In this document: one piece after another, positions 32,008-38,985 of the stretch
Numbering within the stretch: the stretch's first letter is position 1
How the letters are laid out: each line of letters opens with the position of its first letter
Source of the DNA: an uncultured Comamonadaceae bacterium
GTDB lineage: Bacteria; Pseudomonadota; Gammaproteobacteria; Burkholderiales; Burkholderiaceae
Direction of reading: 5' to 3'
DNA length: 38,985 nucleotides
Assembly (NCBI GenBank): GCA_946482595.1
Contig: CAMLSD010000044.1
Span: 1 to 38,985, forward strand
Translations under genes and position numbers: made by a program
Notes under the pieces: model-generated
What the model was told of the DNA's origin: nothing
Seen by the model: only the letters and a program-made list of their open reading frames with translations
The model's database searches: none

Positions 32008-34678
32008 CCTCCCGGCCCGCCTCGGGCGCCGGTGCCAGGGCATCCAGGGCCGACAGGAAGCGGCGGATGTCGATCGGTTTGGTCCAGTAGTCATCGAAGC
32101 CTTCGGCCAACGCGCGTTGCACGTCCTCGGGCATGGCATTGGCCGACAGCGCGATGCACCGGGCCGCCGCCGTGGCGGCCTGGGCGCGCAGGCGACGCAG
32201 CACCTCATGACCATCGATGTCGGGCAGGTGCATGTCGATCAGCACGACATCGGGCCGCTGCGCGACCGCCTGCGCAATGCCCGACAGGCCATCGACCGCA
32301 CAGTCGAGCACCACATGCGCACGCAGCGCCACCAGTTCCTGGACCAGCAGCACATTCACCTCGTTGTCCTCGATGTAGAGCAGCCGGAGCACGCCGCGGT
32401 CGGTGCGCGCATGGGGAGCTGGTTCGCTCGGGCCGGCGGCCTGCGGTGACGGTGCGCGCGCCAGCGGCGCGGCGGGCAGCCACAGCACGAATTCGCTGCC
32501 CTGTCCGGGACGGCTGTTGACGTCGATGCGCCCGCCCATGTGCTGCGTGAGCTGCTGCGCGATCGACAGGCCGATCCCCGTGCCCTCGATGCCCTCGCGC
32601 TCGACGCCCAGCCGATTGAAGGGCTCGAACAGCCCGGCCAGCTGGCGCTCGTTCATGCCGCGTCCGGTGTCCTGCACGGCAATGCCCACCGCATCCTTGT
32701 CCTGCACCGCATGCACGACCACACGACCGCCGGGCCGGTTGTACTTGAGTGCATTCGACAGCAGGTTCATCAGCACCTGCCGCAGCCGCTGCGGATCGGC
32801 CAGCACCACCCCGCTCAAGGGCTGAGTGGTCATCACGATGTCATGCTTGCGGGCCATCGGCCCCATCATCTGCAGCGCGTCGGTCACGACGTCCTCGACC
32901 GCAAGCGGTACCTGCTCCAGCTTGATGGCGCCGGATTCGATGCGCGACAGGTCGAGCACGTCGTCGATCAGCGCCAGCAGATGGCGCCCGGCGGTGTGGA
33001 TGTGGTCGACCTTCTGACGCTGTCCCGGCGTGAGGCCATAGGGGCCATCGGCCTGCAGGACCTGGGCAAAGCCCAGCACGGCATTCAGGGGTGTGCGCAG
33101 TTCATGGCTCATCCGGGCCAGGAACGCAGACTTGGCCCGGCTGGCCTGCTCGGCGGCCTCCTTGTCACGCCGGGCCTGGTCGGCCTGCTTGCGCTCGGTG
33201 ATGTCCCAGTTCACACCCAGCATGCGGACGGCCTGTCCGGCATCGTCGCGCAGGATGGTGCCCCGTGTGGCCAGCCAGTGCACGCTGCCGTCCGGCCAGA
33301 TCACGCGGAACTCGCGGTTGGTGGTGTCGCACTGCGGGTCGCCCAGCGCCACCTCGTAGTCCGACAGCAGCAGGGGCAGGTCGTCGGGGTGCACACAACT
33401 GCGCAGTTGCTGGATGCTGCGCGGGTCCTGCGGAGACAGCCCACGCAGGCGGTACATCTGCGGGTCCCAGTAGGAGATGCCGCGCACCAGGTCACGGTCC
33501 CAGGTGGCGATGCCCGCACCGCTCGTGGCCAGCAGGATGCGTTCACGGGCCTGACTCAGCGCCTCTTCGGTCTGTCGGCGTTCGGTCACGTCCAGGTGGA
33601 TGCCGAACACCATCGGCTGGCCTTGCGTGGCCTCGCGGCGCGAACTGCACACCACCCAGCGCACGCTGCCATCCGGCCGCACGATGCGGAACTCGGTGTC
33701 GAACACCGGCTCACCGGCCGCATGGGCCTGCTGTCGCTCGTGGCGCAGCCGGTCACGATCGTCGGGGTGCACCAGCGACTGCATCCACTGCTTGAGCGTG
33801 GGGGCCGCCCCTTCGGCCAGTCCGTAGATCTGGAACATCCTTCGGTTCCATTGCACCTTGCCGGAGCCGGACTCCACGCTCCACAGCCCCACACCGGCCG
33901 ACTCCACCATCAGCTCGATGCGGCCGCTCAGGGCCAGCGCCTGATTGCGTTCGGCCAGCCGTTCAGTCACGTCGATGCCCACGCCGATCACACCCACAGG
34001 CTGGTCGTCGACGTCGCGCTGCACCACACGGCGGGTCAGCAGGGTGCGGTAGTCCCCATCGGGCTGCCGGTAGCGGGCCACCACATCGACCGGCTGCCGG
34101 CTTGCGATGGCCTGATCGATACCTTCCTTCAGCGCCAGCCGGTCTTCGGGGTGGATGTGATCGCGAATGCGCTCGATCGGCAGCTCGCGGGCGTCGATGC
34201 CCAGCAACTGCCCGCCCTGACGGTTGAAACGGGTGTGGCCGGTCAGCAGGTCCTGTCGCCAGATCACCAGCCCGGCCAGTTGCACGGCCAGGTCGAACTG
34301 CTCGTCGTCGACGACCCGTTTCTGGTGCAACGCGCTGACATCTCGCAAGCGAGCATGCCAACGGCCGGCCGGCGCGGGTGCCAGGCTCAGCTCGGCCACC
34401 GGCTGGGCGGCGCCCGCGCCGGGTCCGACCGGCCAGTCGATCAGCAGGCCGTTCACCGCCTGGCCGGCGGCCAGCAGGGTCCGGCTCGACAGGGTCAGGC
34501 CGTCGTGGGCCGCGGCGAGCAAATCGTCGAGATGGTGCGCAACGCGCCCGGACGTCCAGGTCCGGTTGCCCTGCAGGATCTGCCCCTGCGCATCGACCAC
34601 GAACAGGGCTTCGCTGCTGAAGTCCAGCAGCGACGCAATACCGTCAGCGTCCTCAGGCTGAGGAGGCAGTGGTCCCAT
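31985..34678 (-). CDS. Cytoplasmic multi-PAS hybrid histidine kinase
   Basis: An 897-aa soluble hybrid kinase with no membrane helix. A degenerate PAS ([19 protein letters not shown]) is followed by three clear PAS/PAC domains, each ending in DVTER or DITERK. The phospho-His is in [17 protein letters not shown]-site motifs are [15 protein letters not shown] and GTGIGLSIA. One C-terminal receiver begins [12 protein letters not shown], with Asp in [11 protein letters not shown]. No HPt or output domain is fused, so a separate partner is needed; the HPt of the other hybrid kinase is one possibility. ATG 34678 lies 55 bases downstream of a -10-like TACACT and further from a CCCCC-ATAC-GGGGG element. 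It overlaps pdxH by 23 bases. Confidence 0.94.
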   Translation of the reverse strand: MGPLPPQPEDADGIASLLDFSSEALFVVDAQGQILQGNRTWTSGRVAHHLDDLLAAAHDGLTLSSRTLLAAGQAVNGLLIDWPVGPGAGAAQPVAELSLAPAPAGRWHARLRDVSALHQKRVVDDEQFDLAVQLAGLVIWRQDLLTGHTRFNRQGGQLLGIDARELPIERIRDHIHPEDRLALKEGIDQAIASRQPVDVVARYRQPDGDYRTLLTRRVVQRDVDDQPVGVIGVGIDVTERLAERNQALALSGRIELMVESAGVGLWSVESGSGKVQWNRRMFQIYGLAEGAAPTLKQWMQSLVHPDDRDRLRHERQQAHAAGEPVFDTEFRIVRPDGSVRWVVCSSRREATQGQPMVFGIHLDVTERRQTEEALSQARERILLATSGAGIATWDRDLVRGISYWDPQMYRLRGLSPQDPRSIQQLRSCVHPDDLPLLLSDYEVALGDPQCDTTNREFRVIWPDGSVHWLATRGTILRDDAGQAVRMLGVNWDITERKQADQARRDKEAAEQASRAKSAFLARMSHELRTPLNAVLGFAQVLQADGPYGLTPGQRQKVDHIHTAGRHLLALIDDVLDLSRIESGAIKLEQVPLAVEDVVTDALQMMGPMARKHDIVMTTQPLSGVVLADPQRLRQVLMNLLSNALKYNRPGGRVVVHAVQDKDAVGIAVQDTGRGMNERQLAGLFEPFNRLGVEREGIEGTGIGLSIAQQLTQHMGGRIDVNSRPGQGSEFVLWLPAAPLARAPSPQAAGPSEPAPHARTDRGVLRLLYIEDNEVNVLLVQELVALRAHVVLDCAVDGLSGIAQAVAQRPDVVLIDMHLPDIDGHEVLRRLRAQAATAAARCIALSANAMPEDVQRALAEGFDDYWTKPIDIRRFLSALDALAPAPEAGREVTAPVVP

Positions 34679-34733
34679 GGGCAGGGTCTCTTGGTGAATG
34701 CGGGCCCGCCGACGTGCAGGCCTTCACCGCGGC

Positions 34734-34805
34734 AGTGTAGCGAGCGGCCGCCCGCTCGGCGACCAGTACGAGGCAGGGTGATCCCGATCCACCCCCATAC
34801 GGGGG
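34734..34805 (-). promoter_or_regulatory. CCCCC-ATAC-GGGGG element and -10 upstream of the PAS hybrid kinase
   Basis: On the plus strand, CCCGATC (34783-34789) precedes CCCCCATACGGGGG (34792-34805). The element copies that at 21910-21931 in both palindrome and flank, in the same orientation to its gene. Nearer the gene lie a GAGCGG/CCGCTC stem (34742-34757) and, on minus, a -10-like TACACT (34739-34734). The palindrome is a candidate activator or repressor site shared by two kinase genes. Confidence 0.6.
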
Positions 34806-34839
34806 AAGCACCAGGCACCGAACCTGCGAGCGACGCGCC

Positions 34840-35379
34840 TCAGCGGGCCGGAACGCCGTCGACGATCCGGTAGTACAGCCCGTAGGGGTCATTGTCGAGC
34901 ACGGCCAGGCGGCCTTCGACGACCACCGGCTCGATGCCGTAACGCACCGGTTCGCGGGTTCTGACCTCGACCAGGCCCTCAGGTCCGGCAGGGATGCAGA
35001 ACGAGCAGGTGGTGGGCACTGAGGACAACAGGAAATGGCGTTGCCGGTCGCCCGGCTCCAGCGGCATCATGAACCCCTGGATCCGCACGGTGCGCTTGTC
35101 CAGCGCCTTGACCCCCTCGGGGAACTGCGGCCGCATCCGGTTGCGTTCGACCTTGGTGGTGACCGACGACAGCAGCTTCCACGACACCACGCCGTCTCGC
35201 TCCTGCAGCGGCGGAATCGGGCTTTGCGGGCTGTGAAAACCAGGGCCGGCCCCGACCGCCGGCGCCCCGCCGGCTGCGGAGGCCCCGCCAATCGGACTGC
35301 CGAGCGGGGCCGGACCCGCCTGGGCCACGGCCCCAGCGCCCATGGCCGACAGCACCACGCTGAGGATCACTTGCTTCAT
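34840..35379 (-). CDS. DUF3299 exported protein
   Basis: A 179-aa protein with a signal peptide (about residues 1-19, ending AVAQA) and a Gly/Ala/Pro-rich stretch. The conserved DUF3299 core is VRIQGFMMPLEPGDRQRHFLLSSVPTTCSFCIPAGPEGLVEVRT, including a CSFC pair that may bind metal or form a disulfide. DUF3299 genes commonly sit beside an ABC ATPase and a FtsX-like permease, as here. ATG 35379 has GGGAG at six bases; the earlier GTG is less likely. It is the last gene of the msrA-ABC operon, 21 bases after the small Cys/His gene. Confidence 0.88.
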   Translation of the reverse strand: MKQVILSVVLSAMGAGAVAQAGPAPLGSPIGGASAAGGAPAVGAGPGFHSPQSPIPPLQERDGVVSWKLLSSVTTKVERNRMRPQFPEGVKALDKRTVRIQGFMMPLEPGDRQRHFLLSSVPTTCSFCIPAGPEGLVEVRTREPVRYGIEPVVVEGRLAVLDNDPYGLYYRIVDGVPAR

Positions 35380-35400
35380 GGCGAACTCCCGGGCGGCCAC

Positions 35401-35676
35401 TCAGTGTTGATGGCGCATGCCGCAGTATTTGCCGATGGCCAGGCCCTTGCAAGCGGCGAGCAGCTCCTTCTGACAGACGTCCTCGGACTTGCCGGACTCC
35501 AGGCAGCGTGCAGCGCCTTCGTGCGCGGCTGCCATCGCCCGGTGTCGGGCAATATCCTGGCGCGCATGGTCAGTGAGCTTGGCCGTGCCCGCCGGTGAGG
35601 TCTGCGCCCAGGCTGCACTGGCAAGGAACAGGGCAGCCGTCACGAGCGTCCGGCCGAAGAGATGAGTCAGGGTCAT
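35401..35676 (-). CDS. Small exported Cys/His protein
   Basis: A 91-aa protein with a signal peptide (FGRTLVTAALFLASAAWAQ, cleaved after about residue 24). The mature part is helical, with four cysteines spaced C-x8-C-x7-C-x8-C and a final CGMRHQH. The even number of Cys and the His-rich end suggest disulfides or metal binding. ATG 35676 has AGG at six bases. It sits between the permease (53-base gap) and DUF3299 genes, so it probably works with that ABC system in the periplasm. I recognise no named family. Confidence 0.8.
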   Translation of the reverse strand: MTLTHLFGRTLVTAALFLASAAWAQTSPAGTAKLTDHARQDIARHRAMAAAHEGAARCLESGKSEDVCQKELLAACKGLAIGKYCGMRHQH

Positions 35677-35729
35677 GGTCTGCCTTTCAGGGGTCAGGAT
35701 GGATTCATGGGTTGGTGGGGTCATCGCGT

Positions 35730-36935
35730 TCAGCGTGGCGCCTGCAGCAGCCGCATGACGTCGAGCCGGTAGGCGCGCCACGCGGGCAGCGCGGCACTGA
35801 CCAACGCCAGGCCCACTGCCAGCAACGGGATCATGCCCTCGGCTGGTGACCACACGACACCGGACAAGGTGATCGAGCGGTCGGCCTGCAACATCCAGCC
35901 CAGCGCCGCCGCCAGGCCATGGCCGGCAGCCAGCCCGGCCGCGCAGCCCAGCAGCGCCAGCCACAGCGCCTCGGCCGCCACCAGCCCGGCCACACGCGCT
36001 GCAGGCGCACCCAGCATGCGCAGCATGGCCAGGTCGGCCGAGCGCTCGCGCACGGCCCGGTACAGGCCGACAAACACCGACAGACCGGCACTGAGCAGCA
36101 GCACCGCACCAAACCCCTTGAGCACGTCCGCACCGACCCCCACCATGCGCAGCAGCCGGGCCGTCTCGAGCGCCGGCGCGGCGGCCTGCAGCTCGGTCTG
36201 CGCGTTGATCTGGCGCGGCAGGCTCACCGCGGCCAGCGGTGAGCGGTAGCGCAGCAGCAGCAGCGTCAGCTCACGCTCGGCGGCCAGTGCCTCGCGATCC
36301 TCGGCATCGACAGCCATGGCGGTCTCATGGACTTCCCAGACCGACTCGGTGGACGTGAGGATGAGGCGGTCGAGCACACCGTCGGTGGGCGCCAGCACAC
36401 CGACCACGCGATAGGGGCTGTCGCCGTGGGTCTCGCCCTGCCCGCCCAGGCCGTGCACCCCGGCAAACTGGGCGCCGGGGGCCAGTCCGGTGGCCCGCGC
36501 CACCTCGGCACCCACCACCGCCTCCAGCGGCGCAGACCACAGGCTGCCACTGGCCAGCCGGGCACCGTAGTGCGACAGGTAGGCCGGGGTGGTGCCCACG
36601 ATGCGGTAGCCGGCGTAGCTGTCTCCGAGCGAGATCGGGATGACCTCGGCCACCAGCGGGTGCTGTCGAAGTTCGTCTGCCGTCCCGGCAGGGATGTTGC
36701 CGGTCGGCACATCAACGTGAAACACGCCCGACAGGATCAGCTGCATCGGACTGCCTTTGGCGCCGACCACCAGGTCGATGCCCGTGAGATCGCGGTGCAT
36801 GGCTTCGTCGACCTGCTCGCTGACCAGCAGCACGAAGGTCACCGCCGCCAGCCCGAGCGCCAGCAGCAGCAGGTTGAGCAGGGTTTCGAGCGGGCGCGAC
36901 CACAGGAAGGCCCAGGACAGGCGCGCCACGCTCAC
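35730..36935 (-). CDS. FtsX/MacB-like ABC permease
   Basis: A 401-aa inner-membrane permease with four helices: one N-terminal (about 15-40), then a large periplasmic domain, then three at the C-terminus (about 270-295, 318-345 and 365-385). The end RSADLAMLRMLGAPAARVAGLVAAEALWLALLG and PAWRAYRLDVMRLL is the FtsX/MacB signature. Such permeases move lipoproteins or act as mechanotransmitters rather than classic importers. GTG 36935 overlaps the ATPase stop (GTGA), with AGGAG upstream, so the two are coupled. Confidence 0.92.
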   Translation of the reverse strand: MSVARLSWAFLWSRPLETLLNLLLLALGLAAVTFVLLVSEQVDEAMHRDLTGIDLVVGAKGSPMQLILSGVFHVDVPTGNIPAGTADELRQHPLVAEVIPISLGDSYAGYRIVGTTPAYLSHYGARLASGSLWSAPLEAVVGAEVARATGLAPGAQFAGVHGLGGQGETHGDSPYRVVGVLAPTDGVLDRLILTSTESVWEVHETAMAVDAEDREALAAERELTLLLLRYRSPLAAVSLPRQINAQTELQAAAPALETARLLRMVGVGADVLKGFGAVLLLSAGLSVFVGLYRAVRERSADLAMLRMLGAPAARVAGLVAAEALWLALLGCAAGLAAGHGLAAALGWMLQADRSITLSGVVWSPAEGMIPLLAVGLALVSAALPAWRAYRLDVMRLLQAPR

Positions 36936-37570
36936 AGCATCAGCTCCTGGCAGCGGCCGCCCAGCCAGGCGGGCACGCGGTGGTCATGCGTGGACACGAC
37001 CAGCGTCGCACCGGTTTCGCGGCAAAGCTCGTGCATCAGCCGGACCACCGTCTCGCCGTGCTGGTCGTCAAGGCTGGCCGTGGGTTCATCTGCCACCAGC
37101 ACGGCCGGGCGCAGGAGCAGCGCTCGCGCCAGCGCGACACGCTGCGCCTGCCCGACACTGAGTTCGTGGGGGCGGCGCGCGCCCAGGCCCGCCAGCCCCA
37201 GGCGGGCCAGCACCGCTTCGATGCTCCCCGGTGCGGGCGCGGCGCCGGCCGCCCAGGGCGCCAAGGCAATGTTGTCGTGCGCGGAAAGGCTGTCACTGAG
37301 GTGCAGCCGCTGCGGCAGGAAGCCCAGCGAGCGTCCCCGCCACCCATCACGCTCGCGGGCGCTCAGGCGCCCCACATCGACATCACCCACCCGCACCACA
37401 CCGTCCAGTGGCGTGAGCAGGCCGGCCAGCAAGGCCAGCAGCGTCGACTTGCCCGAGCCCGAGGGCCCGCGGATCAGCGCACAGCCGCCCGCCGGCACGA
37501 CCAGGTCAGGGAACGTCAGTCGCGCCGCTGCACTCGCGTAGCGATAGCTCACCCCACGCAGTTCGATCAT
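36932..37570 (-). CDS. ABC transporter ATP-binding protein (LolD/MacB type)
   Basis: A 212-aa ATPase that powers the neighbouring permease. Walker A GPSGSGKST (about 36-44), Q-loop FLPQRLHL, signature LSVGQAQRVALARAL, Walker B VLVADEPTASLD and H-loop STHDHR are all intact. ATG 37570 overlaps the msrA stop (ATGA) and its own stop overlaps the permease start (GTGA), so three genes are chained. The arrangement resembles the ABC-DUF3299 operons of pseudomonads that respond to metal limitation; that similarity is from memory. Confidence 0.94.
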   Translation of the reverse strand: MIELRGVSYRYASAAARLTFPDLVVPAGGCALIRGPSGSGKSTLLALLAGLLTPLDGVVRVGDVDVGRLSARERDGWRGRSLGFLPQRLHLSDSLSAHDNIALAPWAAGAAPAPGSIEAVLARLGLAGLGARRPHELSVGQAQRVALARALLLRPAVLVADEPTASLDDQHGETVVRLMHELCRETGATLVVSTHDHRVPAWLGGRCQELML

Positions 37571-38148
37571 CCGGCGCGGACCCGGCTGGCAAACGTCTTG
37601 CGGAACTTCTCCACCTTGGGCGCCACGACAAAGGCGCAGTAGCCCTGGTCGGGATGATGAAGGAAGTAATCCTGGTGGTAGTCCTCGGCTGGCCAGTAGT
37701 TCGACACCGGCTCCACCTCGGTCACGATCGGGTCGCGATACACGCCACTGTCGGCCAGCTCCTTCAGCACGGCACGGACCATCGGCTCCTGCTGCGAATC
37801 GTGGAAGTAGATGCCCGAGCGGTACTGCGGCCCGACGTCGTTGCCCTGGCGATGCCAGGTGGTCGGGTCATGGATCACGAAAAAGATCTCCAGCAGGTCC
37901 CGCAGTGCGATGCGGGCAGGATCGAAGGTGACTCGTACGACCTCGACATGGCCGGTGCGCCCGGTGCAGACCTGCTCATAGCTCGGCCGTTGCACGTGGC
38001 CGTTGCAGTAGCCCGACTCGACGTCGGTCACACCCTCGACCCGGTCGAACACGGCCTCGAGGCACCAGAAGCAGCCGCCGCCCAGCGTGATCACTTCACC
38101 GGACGAGTCGTTGCGGACAGCAGGGTCGGGGCTGGCAGGGGCAGTCAT
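37567..38148 (-). CDS. msrA: Peptide methionine sulfoxide reductase A
   Basis: Repairs methionine-S-sulfoxide in proteins. The 193-aa enzyme has the active-site Cys26 in GGGCFWCLEAVF, VESGYCNGHVQRPSYEQVCTGRTGHVEVVRV, and the substrate-site HDPTTWHRQGNDVGPQYRS and EDYHQDYF. YCNGH in place of the usual YAGG marks the MsrA subgroup seen in many betaproteobacteria. No signal peptide is seen, so it is cytoplasmic. ATG 38148 has GGAG at five bases. It is the first gene of the ABC/DUF3299 operon, coupled by ATGA to the ATPase. An inverted repeat CCACAC/GTGTGG (38167-38183) lies in its leader. Confidence 0.95.
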   Translation of the reverse strand: MTAPASPDPAVRNDSSGEVITLGGGCFWCLEAVFDRVEGVTDVESGYCNGHVQRPSYEQVCTGRTGHVEVVRVTFDPARIALRDLLEIFFVIHDPTTWHRQGNDVGPQYRSGIYFHDSQQEPMVRAVLKELADSGVYRDPIVTEVEPVSNYWPAEDYHQDYFLHHPDQGYCAFVVAPKVEKFRKTFASRVRAG

Positions 38149-38166
38149 GGTCACTCCGTGGCGGGA

Positions 38167-38183
38167 CCACACAGCGCGTGTGG
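38167..38183. repeat. Inverted repeat upstream of msrA
   Basis: Arms CCACAC (38167-38172) and GTGTGG (38178-38183) flank five bases, 19 bases upstream of the msrA start. It may be an operator or leader stem controlling the operon. Confidence 0.45.
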
Positions 38184-38255
38184 CGGACAGGTCGGAGCTT
38201 ACCCAATGGGCGAAGGTTCCCGCAGGACCGGGTCTACGCTTGCGCGAGCACCATG

Positions 38256-38282
38256 GAAAACGGCGCCCTTGGGGGGCGCCGT
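38256..38282 (-). terminator. Intrinsic terminator of the CsgG-like gene
   Basis: On the minus strand, a perfect 9-bp stem (ACGGCGCCC at 38260-38268 with GGGCGCCGT at 38274-38282) around a five-base loop is followed by a T-run (38260-38257). It lies 20 bases past the stop of the CsgG-like gene. Confidence 0.9.
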
Positions 38283-38301
38283 CGTGAGCCGGAGCAAGGC
38301 T

Positions 38302-38985
38302 TTACTGATTCTTGGTGGTCGATGCCGCCGGCTTGCGCGTGGTGGCAGCCGGCTTGCGCGTGGTGGCAGCCGGCTTGCGTGCCGGAGCTGCCGCGGGCGC
38401 TGCCGCCGGAGCGCTCAGCTCCTTCGAGGCCGGCGTGGTGCCGCCCTGCACGCCCAGGCGACCGCCGGTGCCCAGGCCACCGCGCACGGTCTGGGCCTGA
38501 TAGTTGCGCACCGCCTTGACGAGCTGGTTGTAGGAGTCGGCAAAGGCTGCCACCAGGATCTTGCCTTCGGGCGTGTTGCTGTAGCCGCCCAGGCCACCCG
38601 CGAGCCCGCCCCCCCAGGCGCCACCCAGCACGCTGAAGTCGAAGTTCTTGGCGCTGCCCTCGGCCGCAGCGAGCTGCACGCCCGAGCGGTTGTCGATCAT
38701 CAGCAGCGTGGTCGAGGCCTCGTTGGAGCGGATGCCCCCGGCAATGAATCCGGCCCAGCCGCCGAGTGCCCCGCCCAGTCCGCCGGTGCCCTTCTGGCTG
38801 AAGGTGATGGACGGGCTCATCGTGTAGTCGGCCGCGACCATCTGGCCGCCGCCGAAATTGCTGCCCTGGCGCATCTCGCCGCTCTTGGCGAGGTTGCGCT
38901 CCTGCATCATGTTGTTCATCGCACGACCACGCTCGACCACCACAAAGCAGTTCGACTGCTGGATCATCATGCGCAGCACCGGCAC
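38302..38985 (-). CDS. CsgG/HfaB-like lipoprotein, C-terminal part (cut by the window edge)
   Basis: The last 227 residues of a protein whose N-terminus lies outside the window. The segment MMIQQSNCFVVVERGRAMNNMMQERNLAKSGEMRQGSNF followed by MVAADYTMSPSITF is the CsgG/HfaB-type core, an outer-membrane pore family for secretion of adhesive fibres or holdfast anchoring. Gly-rich helices and YNQLVKAVRNYQAQ follow. The end is an unusual Lys/Ala/Thr/Pro tail (RKPAATT repeated) encoded by a 21-bp tandem repeat. Whether the tail is native to the family I cannot say. The start codon is not visible. Confidence 0.8.
   Translation of the reverse strand: MPVLRMMIQQSNCFVVVERGRAMNNMMQERNLAKSGEMRQGSNFGGGQMVAADYTMSPSITFSQKGTGGLGGALGGWAGFIAGGIRSNEASTTLLMIDNRSGVQLAAAEGSAKNFDFSVLGGAWGGGLAGGLGGYSNTPEGKILVAAFADSYNQLVKAVRNYQAQTVRGGLGTGGRLGVQGGTTPASKELSAPAAAPAAAPARKPAATTRKPAATTRKPAASTTKNQ
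38327..38380 (-). repeat. 21-bp tandem repeat coding the Lys/Ala/Thr tail
   Basis: Two perfect 21-bp units (38327-38347 and 38348-38368, starting GCCGGCTTGCG) and a partial third (38369-38380). In frame they encode RKPAATT-type heptads at the C-terminus of the CsgG-like protein. Confidence 0.9.

Noticed and set aside
32540..34873. Plus-strand open frame of 777 codons opposite the PAS hybrid kinase
   Set aside because: Composition is His/Gln/Leu-rich with no recognisable fold; the minus-strand frame carries all kinase motifs.

Overview
The window is a gene-dense, very GC-rich stretch (about two thirds G+C by eye) typical of a betaproteobacterium of the order Burkholderiales. The gene set fits that order: a FadH-type dienoyl-CoA reductase, TRAP transport of a sugar acid, an Entner-Doudoroff edd-eda pair, DUF502 and DUF3299 proteins, and many PAS-domain histidine kinases. 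The Sphaerotilus/Leptothrix/Rubrivivax neighbourhood is my best guess, but it rests on gene style only. I see no rRNA, tRNA, CRISPR array, transposase, phage gene or origin. No stretch without a gene exceeds 300 bases.

Layout. 1-4.8 kb (minus strand): a membrane diguanylate cyclase, a WrbA quinone reductase and FadH. The cyclase and wrbA are bracketed by two inverted copies of a 79-bp repeat. 4.9-7.9 kb (plus): a P-loop ATPase, a TerB-like/DUF697 protein and a cysteine-rich protein, an uncharacterised cluster. 7.9-12.5 kb: a gluconate-type unit with a LacI-family repressor on minus, then gluconokinase and a DctQMP TRAP transporter on plus. Two identical 14-bp palindromes mark the control region. 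12.6-13.9 kb: a DUF502 membrane protein and an unknown exported protein. 13.9-21.9 kb (minus): a PAS histidine kinase, a large Cache/PAS hybrid kinase with two receiver domains and an HPt domain, and an HD-GYP response regulator, joined by 4-base ATGA overlaps, followed by a LysE exporter.

22.0-24.8 kb: a MarR regulator and MFS transporter on minus, divergent from a hotdog thioesterase and glyoxalase I on plus. An 8-bp-arm inverted repeat lies between facing promoters. 24.9-26.6 kb: a Tat-exported PhoD phosphatase behind a three-repeat Pho box. 26.7-29.1 kb (minus): edd and eda, with a HexR-like palindrome in the promoter spacer; with gluconokinase they complete gluconate to pyruvate plus glyceraldehyde-3-phosphate. 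29.3-32.0 kb: an OmpA-like protein, ChaC, a MobA-like nucleotidyltransferase and PdxH, the last probably on a leaderless mRNA.

32.0-34.7 kb (minus): a second PAS hybrid kinase. Its upstream region shares a CCCCC-AWAC-GGGGG element, with a flanking CCCGATC, with the first PAS kinase. 34.8-38.1 kb (minus): an operon of msrA, an ABC ATPase, a FtsX-like permease, a small Cys/His exported protein and a DUF3299 protein. It resembles metal-related ABC/DUF3299 operons of pseudomonads. 38.3 kb to the end (minus): the C-terminal part of a CsgG-like protein with a Lys/Ala/Thr repeat tail and a clear intrinsic terminator.

Themes are cyclic-di-GMP and two-component signalling, gluconate/Entner-Doudoroff catabolism under two apparent repressors, and redox or metal stress. 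The best leads for something undescribed are the paired kinase-upstream elements, the ATPase/TerB/Cys-rich cluster, the operator inside the start of gluconokinase, and the msrA-ABC-DUF3299 operon with its small Cys/His protein.
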